NCBI GenBank assembly: GCA_002336805.1
Contig: DDEZ01000010.1
Location: 62,001-126,000, forward strand
DNA: 64,000 nucleotides
DNA from: Bacteroidetes bacterium UBA1941
GTDB taxonomy: Bacteria; Bacteroidota; Bacteroidia; Chitinophagales; LD1
Direction of reading: 5' to 3'
Both the position numbers and the translations under genes were made by a program. Shown in pieces: positions 51,764-59,625 of this stretch; position 1 is the first letter of the stretch; every line of letters begins with the position of its first letter. Under the pieces are notes generated by a model that saw only the letters and a list, made by a program, of their open reading frames with translations, searched no databases and was not told where the DNA came from.

Positions 51764-54700
51764 ATGCGTACCGCATTCCGATTGGCAGCAGTTTCCTTTC
51801 TGTTTCTGCTCGCTGCCTGCAACCTGAAAAACAGAGTCAACCTAGTTTCCACCAATGCCAAAGATGAAGTGCCGGTCCTCGGCAATCTCGTCTTCACCTT
51901 TGACAAAAACCTCGTAGGCGATACTATGCTCAACGCATGGGATACCACGCAGTACATCCGCTTTGATCCGCCTATCTCCGGGCGGTTTCAGTGGACGAGC
52001 TCATACGAGCTGACCTTCTCTCCGGATTACAGCCTCGATCCGGCCACAGACTACCACGCTGAGGTGACCAGCAAACTGACCTCACACTCGATCTACTCAG
52101 TAGGCAAGATACCTGACATCAATTTCCATACACCCTATCAGCGGCTGGAGTCCGGCAATGCGCTCTGGACGACCATCGATGAAAGTTCGCACACACCTAT
52201 AGGCCAGCTGGAGCTATTCTTTTTCTACAAAGTAGATCCGGCGCAGCTCAAGGATAAACTCTCTATAGAGGTGGATGGCGCCAAGGCTGACTTCAAGGTA
52301 CTGACCACACAGGCCGATGAGCACATCCTGGTGAACCTGACCACGCTGAAGATAGAAGACAAGGACTACCAGATCAAAGCCACCATCGCACCGGGCATCA
52401 CACCATACGGCGGCAAGACAGGCACCAAACAGCCGATAGAATACAAGACCACGCTGCAGTCGCCATACATCCTCACGGTAAATAACATCGAGGCAGAGCA
52501 TGATGGCAATACCGGTACTGTACACCTCTATACCTCGCAGCAGATGCTGGAAGAAGGGCTGGACAAGGCGATCAGCTTTGACCCGGCGGTGTCATTCAAG
52601 ACGCAGGTGACGCAGGACGGCCTGATACTGACCTCAGACAAATTTGACGTGACCAAGGAGTACACGCTGACCATCAAGGCCGGTGTGAAAGGCCGGATAG
52701 GTGGTGTGCTAAAGGAGGAATACTCCCACTCTGTCGCCTTTGGCCAGCTGGAGCCGTCTATCAGGTTTACCAATCAGAAAGGCGTGTACCTGACGCCTAA
52801 GGGCGCAAAGAACATAGAGGTGCAGATCATCAATGTGCCTCAGGTGCAGGTGAGCATCTCCAAGATATATGAGAATAACATCCTGGCCTCAGGCCGCTAC
52901 AGCTACTATGATGATGACGGCGATAGCGGTGACGGCTACGTCTCTGCTGACGGTGAGCGCAACTATGGCGATAACCTGCAGGTAGGAGACAAGGTCTATG
53001 AGACCACCATCGAGACTAAGAATCTGCCTAAGAAGGGCAATAGCCGCCTGTTCAAATTTGACTTCCCTGATAAGCTGCGGGAGTACAAGGGGATGTACAA
53101 GATCACTATCCGCTCTCAGGGGCAGTACTACCTGAATGAGAGCCGCTATGTATCGCTCTCAGATATCGGCCTGATAGCCAAAGATGGCAGGGATAAGATG
53201 TTTGTCTTTACCAACTCTATCAAGACCGCGCAATCTATGGCTGGCGTAGCAGTATCTGTATACGGCGCTAATAACCAGGTGATGGGCACCGGCACGACCA
53301 ATAATGACGGTGTGGCTGAGATAGAGCTGAAGCACCGCGACTTCACAGGCTTTCGTCCGGCGCTGATCATAGCCAAGACACAGCAGGGAGACTTCAACTA
53401 TATGCCCTTCAATACCACCCGAGTGGAGACCTCACGCTTCGAGGTAGGTGGCAAGAAGGCGAACAGTACGGGCCTTGACGCCTTTGTCTATAATGAACGT
53501 GATATGTACCGCCCGGGTGAGACGATCCACTCCTCAGTGATCGTCCGTGACCAGCGGTGGCGGAGCCCCGGAGAGATACCGGTGCGACTGAAGTACCTGC
53601 TGCCAAACGGCCAGGAGCTGAAGTCATATCGCAAGACGCTGAACGATGAGGGCAGCGTAGAGGTGGCGCTGGAGCTGTCTCCGGCCAGTATCACAGGTAG
53701 CTACTCGCTGGAGGTCTACACCTCCAATGATGTGCTGCTGGCTACCAAGAATATCATGGTGGAGGAATTTATGCCGGACAGGATACGCGTGACCACCAGC
53801 CTGGACAAGCCATACCTCAAGCCGGGCGATAAGACCAACCTGAGCATCAACGCCATGAACTTCTTCGGTCCGCCGGCGTCTAACCGCAACTATGAGGTAG
53901 AGATGCAGATCAGTGCCAAATATTTCTCACCAAAGAAGTACAGCAGCTATAGTTTCTCCCTGGCCAATCAGACCACGGAGTTCAATAAGATAGAGCGCAC
54001 GGGTACTACAGATGAGAAAGGCAATGCGAGTGAGCAGTTTGAAGTGCCAAAGGAATACATCAATAACGGTGTGCTGGAGGGCGATATCTTTGCTACGGTG
54101 TTTGACGAGTCGGGCAGGCCTGTGAGCAGGCGGTCATCGGTAGACATTTACACGCAGGATGTATTCTACGGTATGGACCGCGATGGCTACTACTACTATC
54201 CGCTCAATCAGGTCATCAAATTTCCGCTGGTGGCGCTGAATAAGGATGAGAAACCCGTCAGCACGCAGGGCCACATCGTGGTCATCAAACATGACTACAA
54301 GACCGTACTGAGCCGCAGCAGCGAGTATTTCCGCTATGAGTCTCAGAAGGAGGACCGCACCATCGTAGACCAGCTCATCAATATCAGCGGGGAGAATACC
54401 GTGTACTCCTTTGTGCCAAAGACACCGGGCGACTATGAGATCCGCCTGGCCAAGCCGGGTGCAGATGCCTACGTGATGTACAGTTTCTACAGCTACGGCG
54501 GCTATGGGTATAATACGAATACATCCTTTGAGGTCAATACGGAGGGCAACATAGATATCAGCCTGGATAAGGAAAAATACAATGCGGGAGAAACGGCCAA
54601 GGTGCTCTTCAAGGCGCCATTCAACGGTCGTATCCTCGTCACGCTGGAAAGCGACCATGTGATAGATCATTTCTATATCAATACGGACAAGCGCACTGCT

Positions 54701-57163
54701 ACTGCTACGCTGAACCTGAAAGCCGACTATGTGCCTAACGCGTACATTTCAGCTACACTGATCAAACCGCACGAGGAGACAGACCTGCCGCTGACGGTGG
54801 CGCATGGCTACCTGCCCATCATAGTAGAGGAGAAGGCCAACAAGATCCCTGTGCAGATCATAGCGGAGAAATCTGTCCGCTCCCACACCCGCCAGAAGGT
54901 GACGGTGAAAGCCGCTCCCGGCTGCAAGATCACGCTGGCTGCGGTGGATGAAGGTATCCTCCAGATCACGGGCTACAAGACGCCTGATCCGTATGGCTTC
55001 TTCTATCAGAAGCGTGCGCTGGATGTGAATTCATTTGACCTGTACCCACTGCTTTTCCCTGAGATAAATGGCTCTATCAGCAGCACCGGTGGTGACGGCT
55101 CTGATATGTCTAAACGAGTGAACCCGATCAAGAACAAGCGCGTGAAACTGCTCAGCTATTGGAGCGGCATCACCCAGGCCAATGGAAGTGGCGAAGGGCG
55201 CTATGAGTTTGATATTCCGCAGTTCTCCGGAGAGGTGCGGCTCATGGCGGTGGCGTATAAGGACAAGTCCTTTGGCAGTGCCGATGCGCACATGACGGTG
55301 GCTGACCCTATCGTGCTGGTCACCTCGCTGCCGCGCTTTATCAGTCCGCGAGATACGATAGATGTACCTGTCACTATTTCTAATACTACTACGACTAGTA
55401 CCAATGCATCTGTGACGGCCAAGGCCGAAGGGCCGATACAGTTCGTCGGCTCGGTGTCTCAGTCCGCTACTGTGAATGCGAAAGGGGAGGCGCGTGTGAT
55501 GTTCCGCCTCGTGGCCAATGGTGCTCCTGACGAGGCCAAAGTAACGGTGACCGTCAATGGCGCCGGTGGCAAATATGAAGACGTGACCGATATCACCGTA
55601 CGTCCCGCAGCCTCGCTGCAAAAGGGCAATGGCAGCGGCGTGATAGATGGCGGCACGGCCAAGACCGTGGAGATAGGCGACCCGCGCTTTATCCCCGCTA
55701 TGGCGGACTATAGTGTGGTGGTGAGCCGCTCGCCTATGGTGCAGTTTAGCGATCACCTCACGTACCTGGTGCAGTATCCGTATGGCTGTACGGAGCAGAC
55801 GGTGTCGGCGGCTTTCCCGCAGCTGTACTTCCAGGATCTGAGCGGGCTGATGAGTCCTACTTTGGCCAAGACTGCCAACTACAACATCAATGAAGCGATC
55901 CGCAAGATCAAGATGCGCCAGCTCTACAATGGCGCGCTGACCCTCTGGGATGGCGAGGGCTCTGAGTGCTGGTGGGCCTCGGTATATGGTGCGCACTTCC
56001 TCATAGAGGCTAAGAAGGCAGGCTATGATGTCTCTGACGACCTGCTGGACAAGCTGCTGGAGTACCTCAATGCACGCCTGCGCAATCACGACCTGATCAC
56101 CTGGTACTACAACCGTGGCCTGAATAAAAAGATAGCGCCACATGAGGTAGGCTATAGCCTATATGTACTGGCCCTGGCGGGCAAGCAGGACCTGAGCACG
56201 ATGAACTACTACAAGTCCAATCCGCAGCTGCTCACTACTGACTGCAAATACCTCCTCTCTGCGGCCTATGCGTTGGCGGGGGACAAGGGCAAATACAAGG
56301 AGATGCTGCCGTCTACATTCGTAGGTGAAGTATCTGATAAGGAGACTGGTGGCAGCTTTGCCTCTGCGGTGCGTGATGAGGCCATAGCGCTGAATGTGCT
56401 GGCCGAGGTAGACCCGCAGAACCCGCAGATACCGATCATGTCACGGCACGTGTCAGAGTCTATCAAGCGGGAGTATTACCTGAGTACGCAGGAGCGCGTG
56501 TTCAGCTTCCTCGCCCTCGGCAAGGTGCTGCGTGCAAATGCCTCTGCGACGGTCACAGCCGATATCAAGGTGAATGGCAAGGTGGTTGGTTCTTTCACAG
56601 GGCAATCACTGAAACTCAGCAAGAAGAAACTAGGCGGCAGCAAGATAGAACTGGTGACCAAAGGCACGGGCAAGCTGTACTACTTCTACGAGAATGAGGG
56701 CATTACGGCAGATGGCTCCTTCAAGCAGGAGGACAGTTATATCAAGGTGCGCAAGGAGTTTTATGACCGCTTCGGACATCAGCTCACGTCGCTCAATTTC
56801 AAACAGAATGACCTCGTGATCGTACGCCTGAATATAGAGAGCAGCTACAACCGGTCTATAGACAATGTGGTGATCACCGATATGCTACCGGCTGGTTTTG
56901 AGATAGAGAATCCGCGGCTGAAAGAAGTGCCGGGCATGGACTGGATCAAGGATGCGTCCACACCTACCGCCTCAGACTACCGCGACGACCGTGTCAATCT
57001 CTTCACAGACCTCTACACCGGCCGTCCGCAGCACTACTACTATGCCGTGCGCTGTGTCAGCCCGGGTGCCTTTATCATGGGGCCTGTGATGGCAGATGCC
57101 ATGTATGCGGGTGAGTATCACTCCTACAATGGTGGGGGAGTGGTACGGATCACGCAGAAGTAG
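51764..57163 (+). CDS. Alpha-2-macroglobulin family lipoprotein with thioester motif
   Basis: 1799 residues. Lipoprotein signal MRTAFRLAAVSFLFLLAA with Cys19. MG1-MG domains fill the N-terminal ~1000 residues; an MG2-type block is around FVYNERDMYRPGETIHSSVI, and the A2M core has LLSYWSGITQANGSGEGRY and PRFISPRDTIDVPVTI. A thioester motif CTEQ lies at 1342-1345 (YPYGCTEQTVSAAFPQL), followed by the alpha/alpha-toroid TED domain (WWASVYGAHFLIEAKKAGYD) and a C-terminal MG10-like domain. It should trap proteases on the cell surface or in the periplasm by covalent binding. Proteobacterial homologues are paired with pbpC; no such partner is adjacent. Confidence 0.93.
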   Translation: MRTAFRLAAVSFLFLLAACNLKNRVNLVSTNAKDEVPVLGNLVFTFDKNLVGDTMLNAWDTTQYIRFDPPISGRFQWTSSYELTFSPDYSLDPATDYHAEVTSKLTSHSIYSVGKIPDINFHTPYQRLESGNALWTTIDESSHTPIGQLELFFFYKVDPAQLKDKLSIEVDGAKADFKVLTTQADEHILVNLTTLKIEDKDYQIKATIAPGITPYGGKTGTKQPIEYKTTLQSPYILTVNNIEAEHDGNTGTVHLYTSQQMLEEGLDKAISFDPAVSFKTQVTQDGLILTSDKFDVTKEYTLTIKAGVKGRIGGVLKEEYSHSVAFGQLEPSIRFTNQKGVYLTPKGAKNIEVQIINVPQVQVSISKIYENNILASGRYSYYDDDGDSGDGYVSADGERNYGDNLQVGDKVYETTIETKNLPKKGNSRLFKFDFPDKLREYKGMYKITIRSQGQYYLNESRYVSLSDIGLIAKDGRDKMFVFTNSIKTAQSMAGVAVSVYGANNQVMGTGTTNNDGVAEIELKHRDFTGFRPALIIAKTQQGDFNYMPFNTTRVETSRFEVGGKKANSTGLDAFVYNERDMYRPGETIHSSVIVRDQRWRSPGEIPVRLKYLLPNGQELKSYRKTLNDEGSVEVALELSPASITGSYSLEVYTSNDVLLATKNIMVEEFMPDRIRVTTSLDKPYLKPGDKTNLSINAMNFFGPPASNRNYEVEMQISAKYFSPKKYSSYSFSLANQTTEFNKIERTGTTDEKGNASEQFEVPKEYINNGVLEGDIFATVFDESGRPVSRRSSVDIYTQDVFYGMDRDGYYYYPLNQVIKFPLVALNKDEKPVSTQGHIVVIKHDYKTVLSRSSEYFRYESQKEDRTIVDQLINISGENTVYSFVPKTPGDYEIRLAKPGADAYVMYSFYSYGGYGYNTNTSFEVNTEGNIDISLDKEKYNAGETAKVLFKAPFNGRILVTLESDHVIDHFYINTDKRTATATLNLKADYVPNAYISATLIKPHEETDLPLTVAHGYLPIIVEEKANKIPVQIIAEKSVRSHTRQKVTVKAAPGCKITLAAVDEGILQITGYKTPDPYGFFYQKRALDVNSFDLYPLLFPEINGSISSTGGDGSDMSKRVNPIKNKRVKLLSYWSGITQANGSGEGRYEFDIPQFSGEVRLMAVAYKDKSFGSADAHMTVADPIVLVTSLPRFISPRDTIDVPVTISNTTTTSTNASVTAKAEGPIQFVGSVSQSATVNAKGEARVMFRLVANGAPDEAKVTVTVNGAGGKYEDVTDITVRPAASLQKGNGSGVIDGGTAKTVEIGDPRFIPAMADYSVVVSRSPMVQFSDHLTYLVQYPYGCTEQTVSAAFPQLYFQDLSGLMSPTLAKTANYNINEAIRKIKMRQLYNGALTLWDGEGSECWWASVYGAHFLIEAKKAGYDVSDDLLDKLLEYLNARLRNHDLITWYYNRGLNKKIAPHEVGYSLYVLALAGKQDLSTMNYYKSNPQLLTTDCKYLLSAAYALAGDKGKYKEMLPSTFVGEVSDKETGGSFASAVRDEAIALNVLAEVDPQNPQIPIMSRHVSESIKREYYLSTQERVFSFLALGKVLRANASATVTADIKVNGKVVGSFTGQSLKLSKKKLGGSKIELVTKGTGKLYYFYENEGITADGSFKQEDSYIKVRKEFYDRFGHQLTSLNFKQNDLVIVRLNIESSYNRSIDNVVITDMLPAGFEIENPRLKEVPGMDWIKDASTPTASDYRDDRVNLFTDLYTGRPQHYYYAVRCVSPGAFIMGPVMADAMYAGEYHSYNGGGVVRITQK

Positions 57164-57174
57164 GCTTACGAGGC

Positions 57175-57391
57175 CGTATCGCGACCCTGTTTCCTAGCAA
57201 ACAGATACGCGATACGATAAGCTGATACTGTTTCCAGTTTCCGTTTCCTATGCAAACGGAAACCGGAAACCATGGTCGTACACCGTGCTCGTTTCATAGT
57301 AAAAGTGGACGATGGACTTGCTGACCTTACCCGTGCCTTACGTTGTTGTTCGTTGGTTTTTCCTAGCAAATACCAACGAACAACAACAACG
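57175..57391. repeat. Array of three hairpins sharing one apical loop
   Basis: Hairpin 1 (57175-57216): CGTATCGCG / CGCGATACG plus inner CTGTTT / AAACAG. Hairpin 2 (57230-57270): GTTTCC-A-GTTTCCGTTT / AAACGGAAAC-C-GGAAAC. Hairpin 3 (57342-57387): 16-bp perfect arms GTTGTTGTTCGTTGGT / ACCAACGAACAACAAC. The tips are TTTCCTAGCAAA in 1 and 3 and TTTCCTATGCAAA in 2. Stems differ in sequence; the loop is kept. Lies 12 bp after the alpha-2-macroglobulin stop codon, but there is no T run, so these are not ordinary terminators. Confidence 0.85.
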
Positions 57392-57458
57392 GCTCTAACG
57401 ATCTTCCTTTTGTGAATAACTACTCGCTTATTTATATGGTTAAATTGGCTAAAAATGC

Positions 57459-57618
57459 TATATTTGCATATTATTGAAAGCGAACTGATATACTTATATA
57501 TAGGTGTATATGGGTAGGTATTTTACTGAAAAGAGTAAAAGCTTTTGAGATTTGCACGAAGTGCTATGCAAAGTCTGTATCAAGCCTGACGGCTTATTGA
57601 TATGGACTTTTTTTATTT
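57459..57618 (+). ncRNA. Candidate small RNA unit (weak)
   Basis: A perfect -7 element TATATTTG (57459-57466) is followed about 105 bp later by a strong hairpin: AAGTC (57571), TATCA, AAGCC-TGAC-GGCTT, TGATA, GACTT, then a run of T (57608-57614) as in an intrinsic terminator. A transcript of about 145 nt would include a smaller hairpin TTTGCA…TGCAAA (57551-57572). No -33 element is at proper distance, so the promoter is doubtful. Confidence 0.3.
57570..57618 (+). terminator. Terminator-like hairpin in the palindrome-rich region
   Basis: Composite stem with TATCA / TGATA and AAGCC / GGCTT around a TGAC loop, flanked by AAGTC / GACTT and followed by TTTTTTTATTT. A second, similar small stem AAGCC-TTGACTC-GGCTT follows at 57623-57639. 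Confidence 0.6.
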
Positions 57619-57640
57619 GATAAAGCCTTGACTCGGCTTG

Positions 57641-57692
57641 TACCCGTTTCCAGTTGTCCCAGCTTCACGGCGTGGGAAACAGGAAACGGGTA
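57641..57692. repeat. Long inverted repeat (fourth hairpin)
   Basis: Arms TACCCGTTTCC-A-GTT (57641-57655) and AAC-A-GGAAACGGGTA (57678-57692) with inner CCC/GGG and CAC/GTG pairs. It shares the GTTTCCAGTT and GGAAAC arm sequence with hairpin 2 at 57230-57270, though not the apical loop. Confidence 0.8.
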
Positions 57693-57759
57693 CGTCGCTC
57701 TCGTCAGGCTGGTGTGTCAGTGAGAAATTTCTTTTGACTAAACGCTTGCAAACAAGAGC

Positions 57760-57948
57760 GCGTCATTCCGAAGTTTTTCCAATCAATAAAAAATAGACGT
57801 GATAAAACTGACCTGTCCCGCACCTCTGGTCGGGAAGGAATCCCCGAATACACAAATGACGGTGAGCGCATCACTGGCCCTGTTGAGGTTTGGGATTCCT
57901 TCGAAAATAACGCTCCTATTTCTTACGGGAATTTTCTCGGAATGACGC
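57760..57948. repeat. MITE/REP-like element with perfect 12-bp inverted ends
   Basis: GCGTCATTCCGA (57760-57771) and TCGGAATGACGC (57937-57948) are perfect inverted ends of a 189-bp segment. Nested inside are a perfect 11-bp pair GAAGGAATCCC (57834-57844) / GGGATTCCTTC (57892-57902) and a TCCCG/CGGGA pair. No coding capacity. The form is that of a small non-autonomous or palindromic interspersed element. Confidence 0.65.
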
Positions 57949-58037
57949 CCTTTGATTTGTGCCATATACTTGGAGAAAGGGAATAACTCTCTATCTGACT
58001 CCTTGTGAAATCGGTAAAATCCGTAAATCAATAAATA

Positions 58038-58478
58038 CTACTTGCTGCCAATGAATAGCTTCTCCTGGCCATAGTCTACCACCACATTGTGGAGCTTCAG
58101 CAGGTCGGAGCCGAGGATGCCGTCTATCTTTTTGATCTTCATCTTGCGGTAGGTGCCATTCACATGGCTCAGGTCCACGCCGGCTACGAAGTATTGGGAG
58201 ATATTGAGGTCGCCTATGGTGAGTTTTTTGAGCGTACCGGTGTAGGACTCCATCACCGTGCTGTGCAGGCCGGTGGTCTCCTGCTTGATCACCTTCATCT
58301 TGCGCGCCAGCTTGGTCTCGTAAAAGGTCTTGTCTATCACAGACTTTGATGCGCCGGTATCTATGAGAAAGCGGCATTTTTTGCCCTCTACAGTCACAGT
58401 GATAAAAGGGTGGTAGCCACCGCCCATCATTTCTGATACAGTGAATTTGATGCCTTTCGGCTTGGTTGTTTTTGCCAT
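58038..58478 (-). CDS. Retropepsin-like aspartic protease domain protein
   Basis: 146 residues, no signal peptide. Aspartic protease motif in FLIDTGASKSVIDKTFYE (Asp40-Thr-Gly-Ala), a flap region around GLHSTVMESYTGTLKKL, and the second hydrophobic-hydrophobic-Gly motif in IDGILGSDLLKLHNVVVDY. Single-domain size means it must dimerise, as retroviral-type proteases do. Family members occur widely in Bacteroidota, mostly uncharacterised. It is transcribed on the same strand as mdh but separated from it by the mdh terminator. Confidence 0.85.
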   Translation of the reverse strand: MAKTTKPKGIKFTVSEMMGGGYHPFITVTVEGKKCRFLIDTGASKSVIDKTFYETKLARKMKVIKQETTGLHSTVMESYTGTLKKLTIGDLNISQYFVAGVDLSHVNGTYRKMKIKKIDGILGSDLLKLHNVVVDYGQEKLFIGSK

Positions 58479-58490
58479 TTGAGCTGGATA

Positions 58491-58527
58491 AAATAAAAAA
58501 GACCGTATATGTGAATATACGGCCTTT
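58491..58527 (-). terminator. Intrinsic terminator of mdh
   Basis: On the minus strand a stem of GGCCGTATAT / ATATACGGTC (one mismatch, TCAC loop), flanked by AAA/TTT and followed by TTTTTTATTTT, 19 bp beyond the mdh stop. Confidence 0.85.
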
Positions 58528-58545
58528 CTATTGGTTTAGTTTGGA

Positions 58546-59481
58546 TTATACTGTCAGTGTGTTGAGAACTTCATTCATAGAGCGGACAGCGTCAGCGCTC
58601 TTGTTGAATGCTTCCTGCTCTTCAGCATTCAGCTTGTAGTCCACGATCTTCTCCCAGCCGTTCTTGCCTATCACTACAGGCACGCCGAGGCAGATATCCT
58701 TCTGGCCGTACTCACCATCGAGGGCTACGCAGCATGGGTATACTTTCTTCTCATCGCGCACGATGCTCTCTACGAGGGCAGCACCAGCCGCACCCGGAGC
58801 GTACCAGGCAGAGGTGCCTATCAGCTTGGTCAGGGTCGCGCCGCCTACCATCGTGTCAGCAGCTATCTTTTGCAGCTCCTCTGCAGAGAGGAGGTGGCTC
58901 ACCGCGTGAGAGTTGAGGAATGCGAGGCGGGTGAGTGGTATCATGGTCGTATCGCCGTGGCCGCCTATCACTACTGCGTGCAGGTCGCTCGGAGAGCACT
59001 TCAGCGCAGCGCTGAGGTAATACTTGAAGCGGCTGCTATCCAGTATGCCACCCATGCCTATGATGCGGTTTTTAGGAATGCCGCTGCTCTTCAGCGCGAG
59101 GTAGGTCATGGTGTCCATCGGGTTGCTGATCACTACGATGATCACGTCCGGAGAGTGCTTCAGGAGATTTTCTGTCACCGTCTTTACGATGCCGGCGTTG
59201 GTGCTGATCAGCTCCTCGCGCGTCATACCCGGCTTGCGCGGGATGCCTGAGGTGATCACTGCTACGTGGCTGCCTTGTGTCTTGGTATAGTCATTGGTAG
59301 AGCCTATGACCTTGGTGTCAAAGCCCAGCAGCGTAGCTGTCTGGCTCATGTCCATGGCTTTGCCCTCGGCCACACCTTCCTTGATGTCTACGAGTACCAG
59401 CTCCTGGCAGAGTTCTTTCCTGACGATATTGTCAGCTACGGTAGCGCCTACTGCACCTGCACCTACTACGGTTATTTTCAT
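58546..59481 (-). CDS. mdh: Malate dehydrogenase (LDH-like type)
   Basis: 311 residues from ATG 59481; the frame continues open to 59586 but the extension is not part of the family. NAD-binding MKITVVGAGAVGATVADNIV, then ITSGIPRKPGMTREELIS (Arg82 and Arg88 bind the substrate carboxylates), VISNPMDTMTYLAL (Asn120), GMGGILDSSRFKYYL (Asp148, Arg151) and VVIGGHGDTTMIPL (catalytic His175). Interconverts malate and oxaloacetate in the TCA cycle, complementing SucA, SucB and LpdA in this window. Monocistronic, with its own terminator. Confidence 0.95.
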   Translation of the reverse strand: MKITVVGAGAVGATVADNIVRKELCQELVLVDIKEGVAEGKAMDMSQTATLLGFDTKVIGSTNDYTKTQGSHVAVITSGIPRKPGMTREELISTNAGIVKTVTENLLKHSPDVIIVVISNPMDTMTYLALKSSGIPKNRIIGMGGILDSSRFKYYLSAALKCSPSDLHAVVIGGHGDTTMIPLTRLAFLNSHAVSHLLSAEELQKIAADTMVGGATLTKLIGTSAWYAPGAAGAALVESIVRDEKKVYPCCVALDGEYGQKDICLGVPVVIGKNGWEKIVDYKLNAEEQEAFNKSADAVRSMNEVLNTLTV

Positions 59482-59519
59482 GATATTTTGATTGATAAAT
59501 GGTGAAATAAAAGACGGCG

Positions 59520-59527
59520 CAAACGTA
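59520..59527 (-). promoter_or_regulatory. Candidate -7 element of the mdh promoter
   Basis: TACGTTTG on the minus strand fits TAnnTTTG and lies 39 bp before the mdh ATG. No TTTG is found at the expected -33 distance, so the call is tentative. Confidence 0.35.
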
Positions 59528-59625
59528 AGGTAATTTGAGGAAAAGGGGAAAAGATTTTTATCAGCCGCCACGCGGTCATTATCCACCGTTTTACCTGCGA
59601 AAAATCCGCTATTTTCAGCCCTCCG

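Larger units (their letters stand above)
57164..58037. other. Palindrome-rich gene-free region
   Basis: 874 bp without a convincing gene between the alpha-2-macroglobulin and retropepsin-like genes. It contains five or more long inverted repeats, described separately: a three-hairpin array (57175-57391), a possible small-RNA unit (57459-57618), a further hairpin (57641-57692) and an element with inverted ends (57760-57948). Short open frames on the minus strand (57166-57369, 57783-58031) lack any protein-like features. Confidence 0.85.

Noticed and set aside
55031..56143. 370-codon minus-strand frame inside the alpha-2-macroglobulin gene
   Set aside because: Arg/His-rich antisense product of a clear coding sequence, with no domain.
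57166..57369. 67-codon minus-strand frame across the hairpin array
   Set aside because: Passes through three inverted repeats; sequence is low in hydrophobic core residues and shows no family signs.
57175..57391. CRISPR array or integron attC sites as the explanation of the hairpins
   Set aside because: There are no equal-length direct repeats with unique spacers, no cas or integrase gene, and no paired GTTRRRY/RYYYAAC core sites.
57783..58031. 82-codon minus-strand frame in the element with inverted ends
   Set aside because: Lies mainly within nested palindromes and has no recognisable features.
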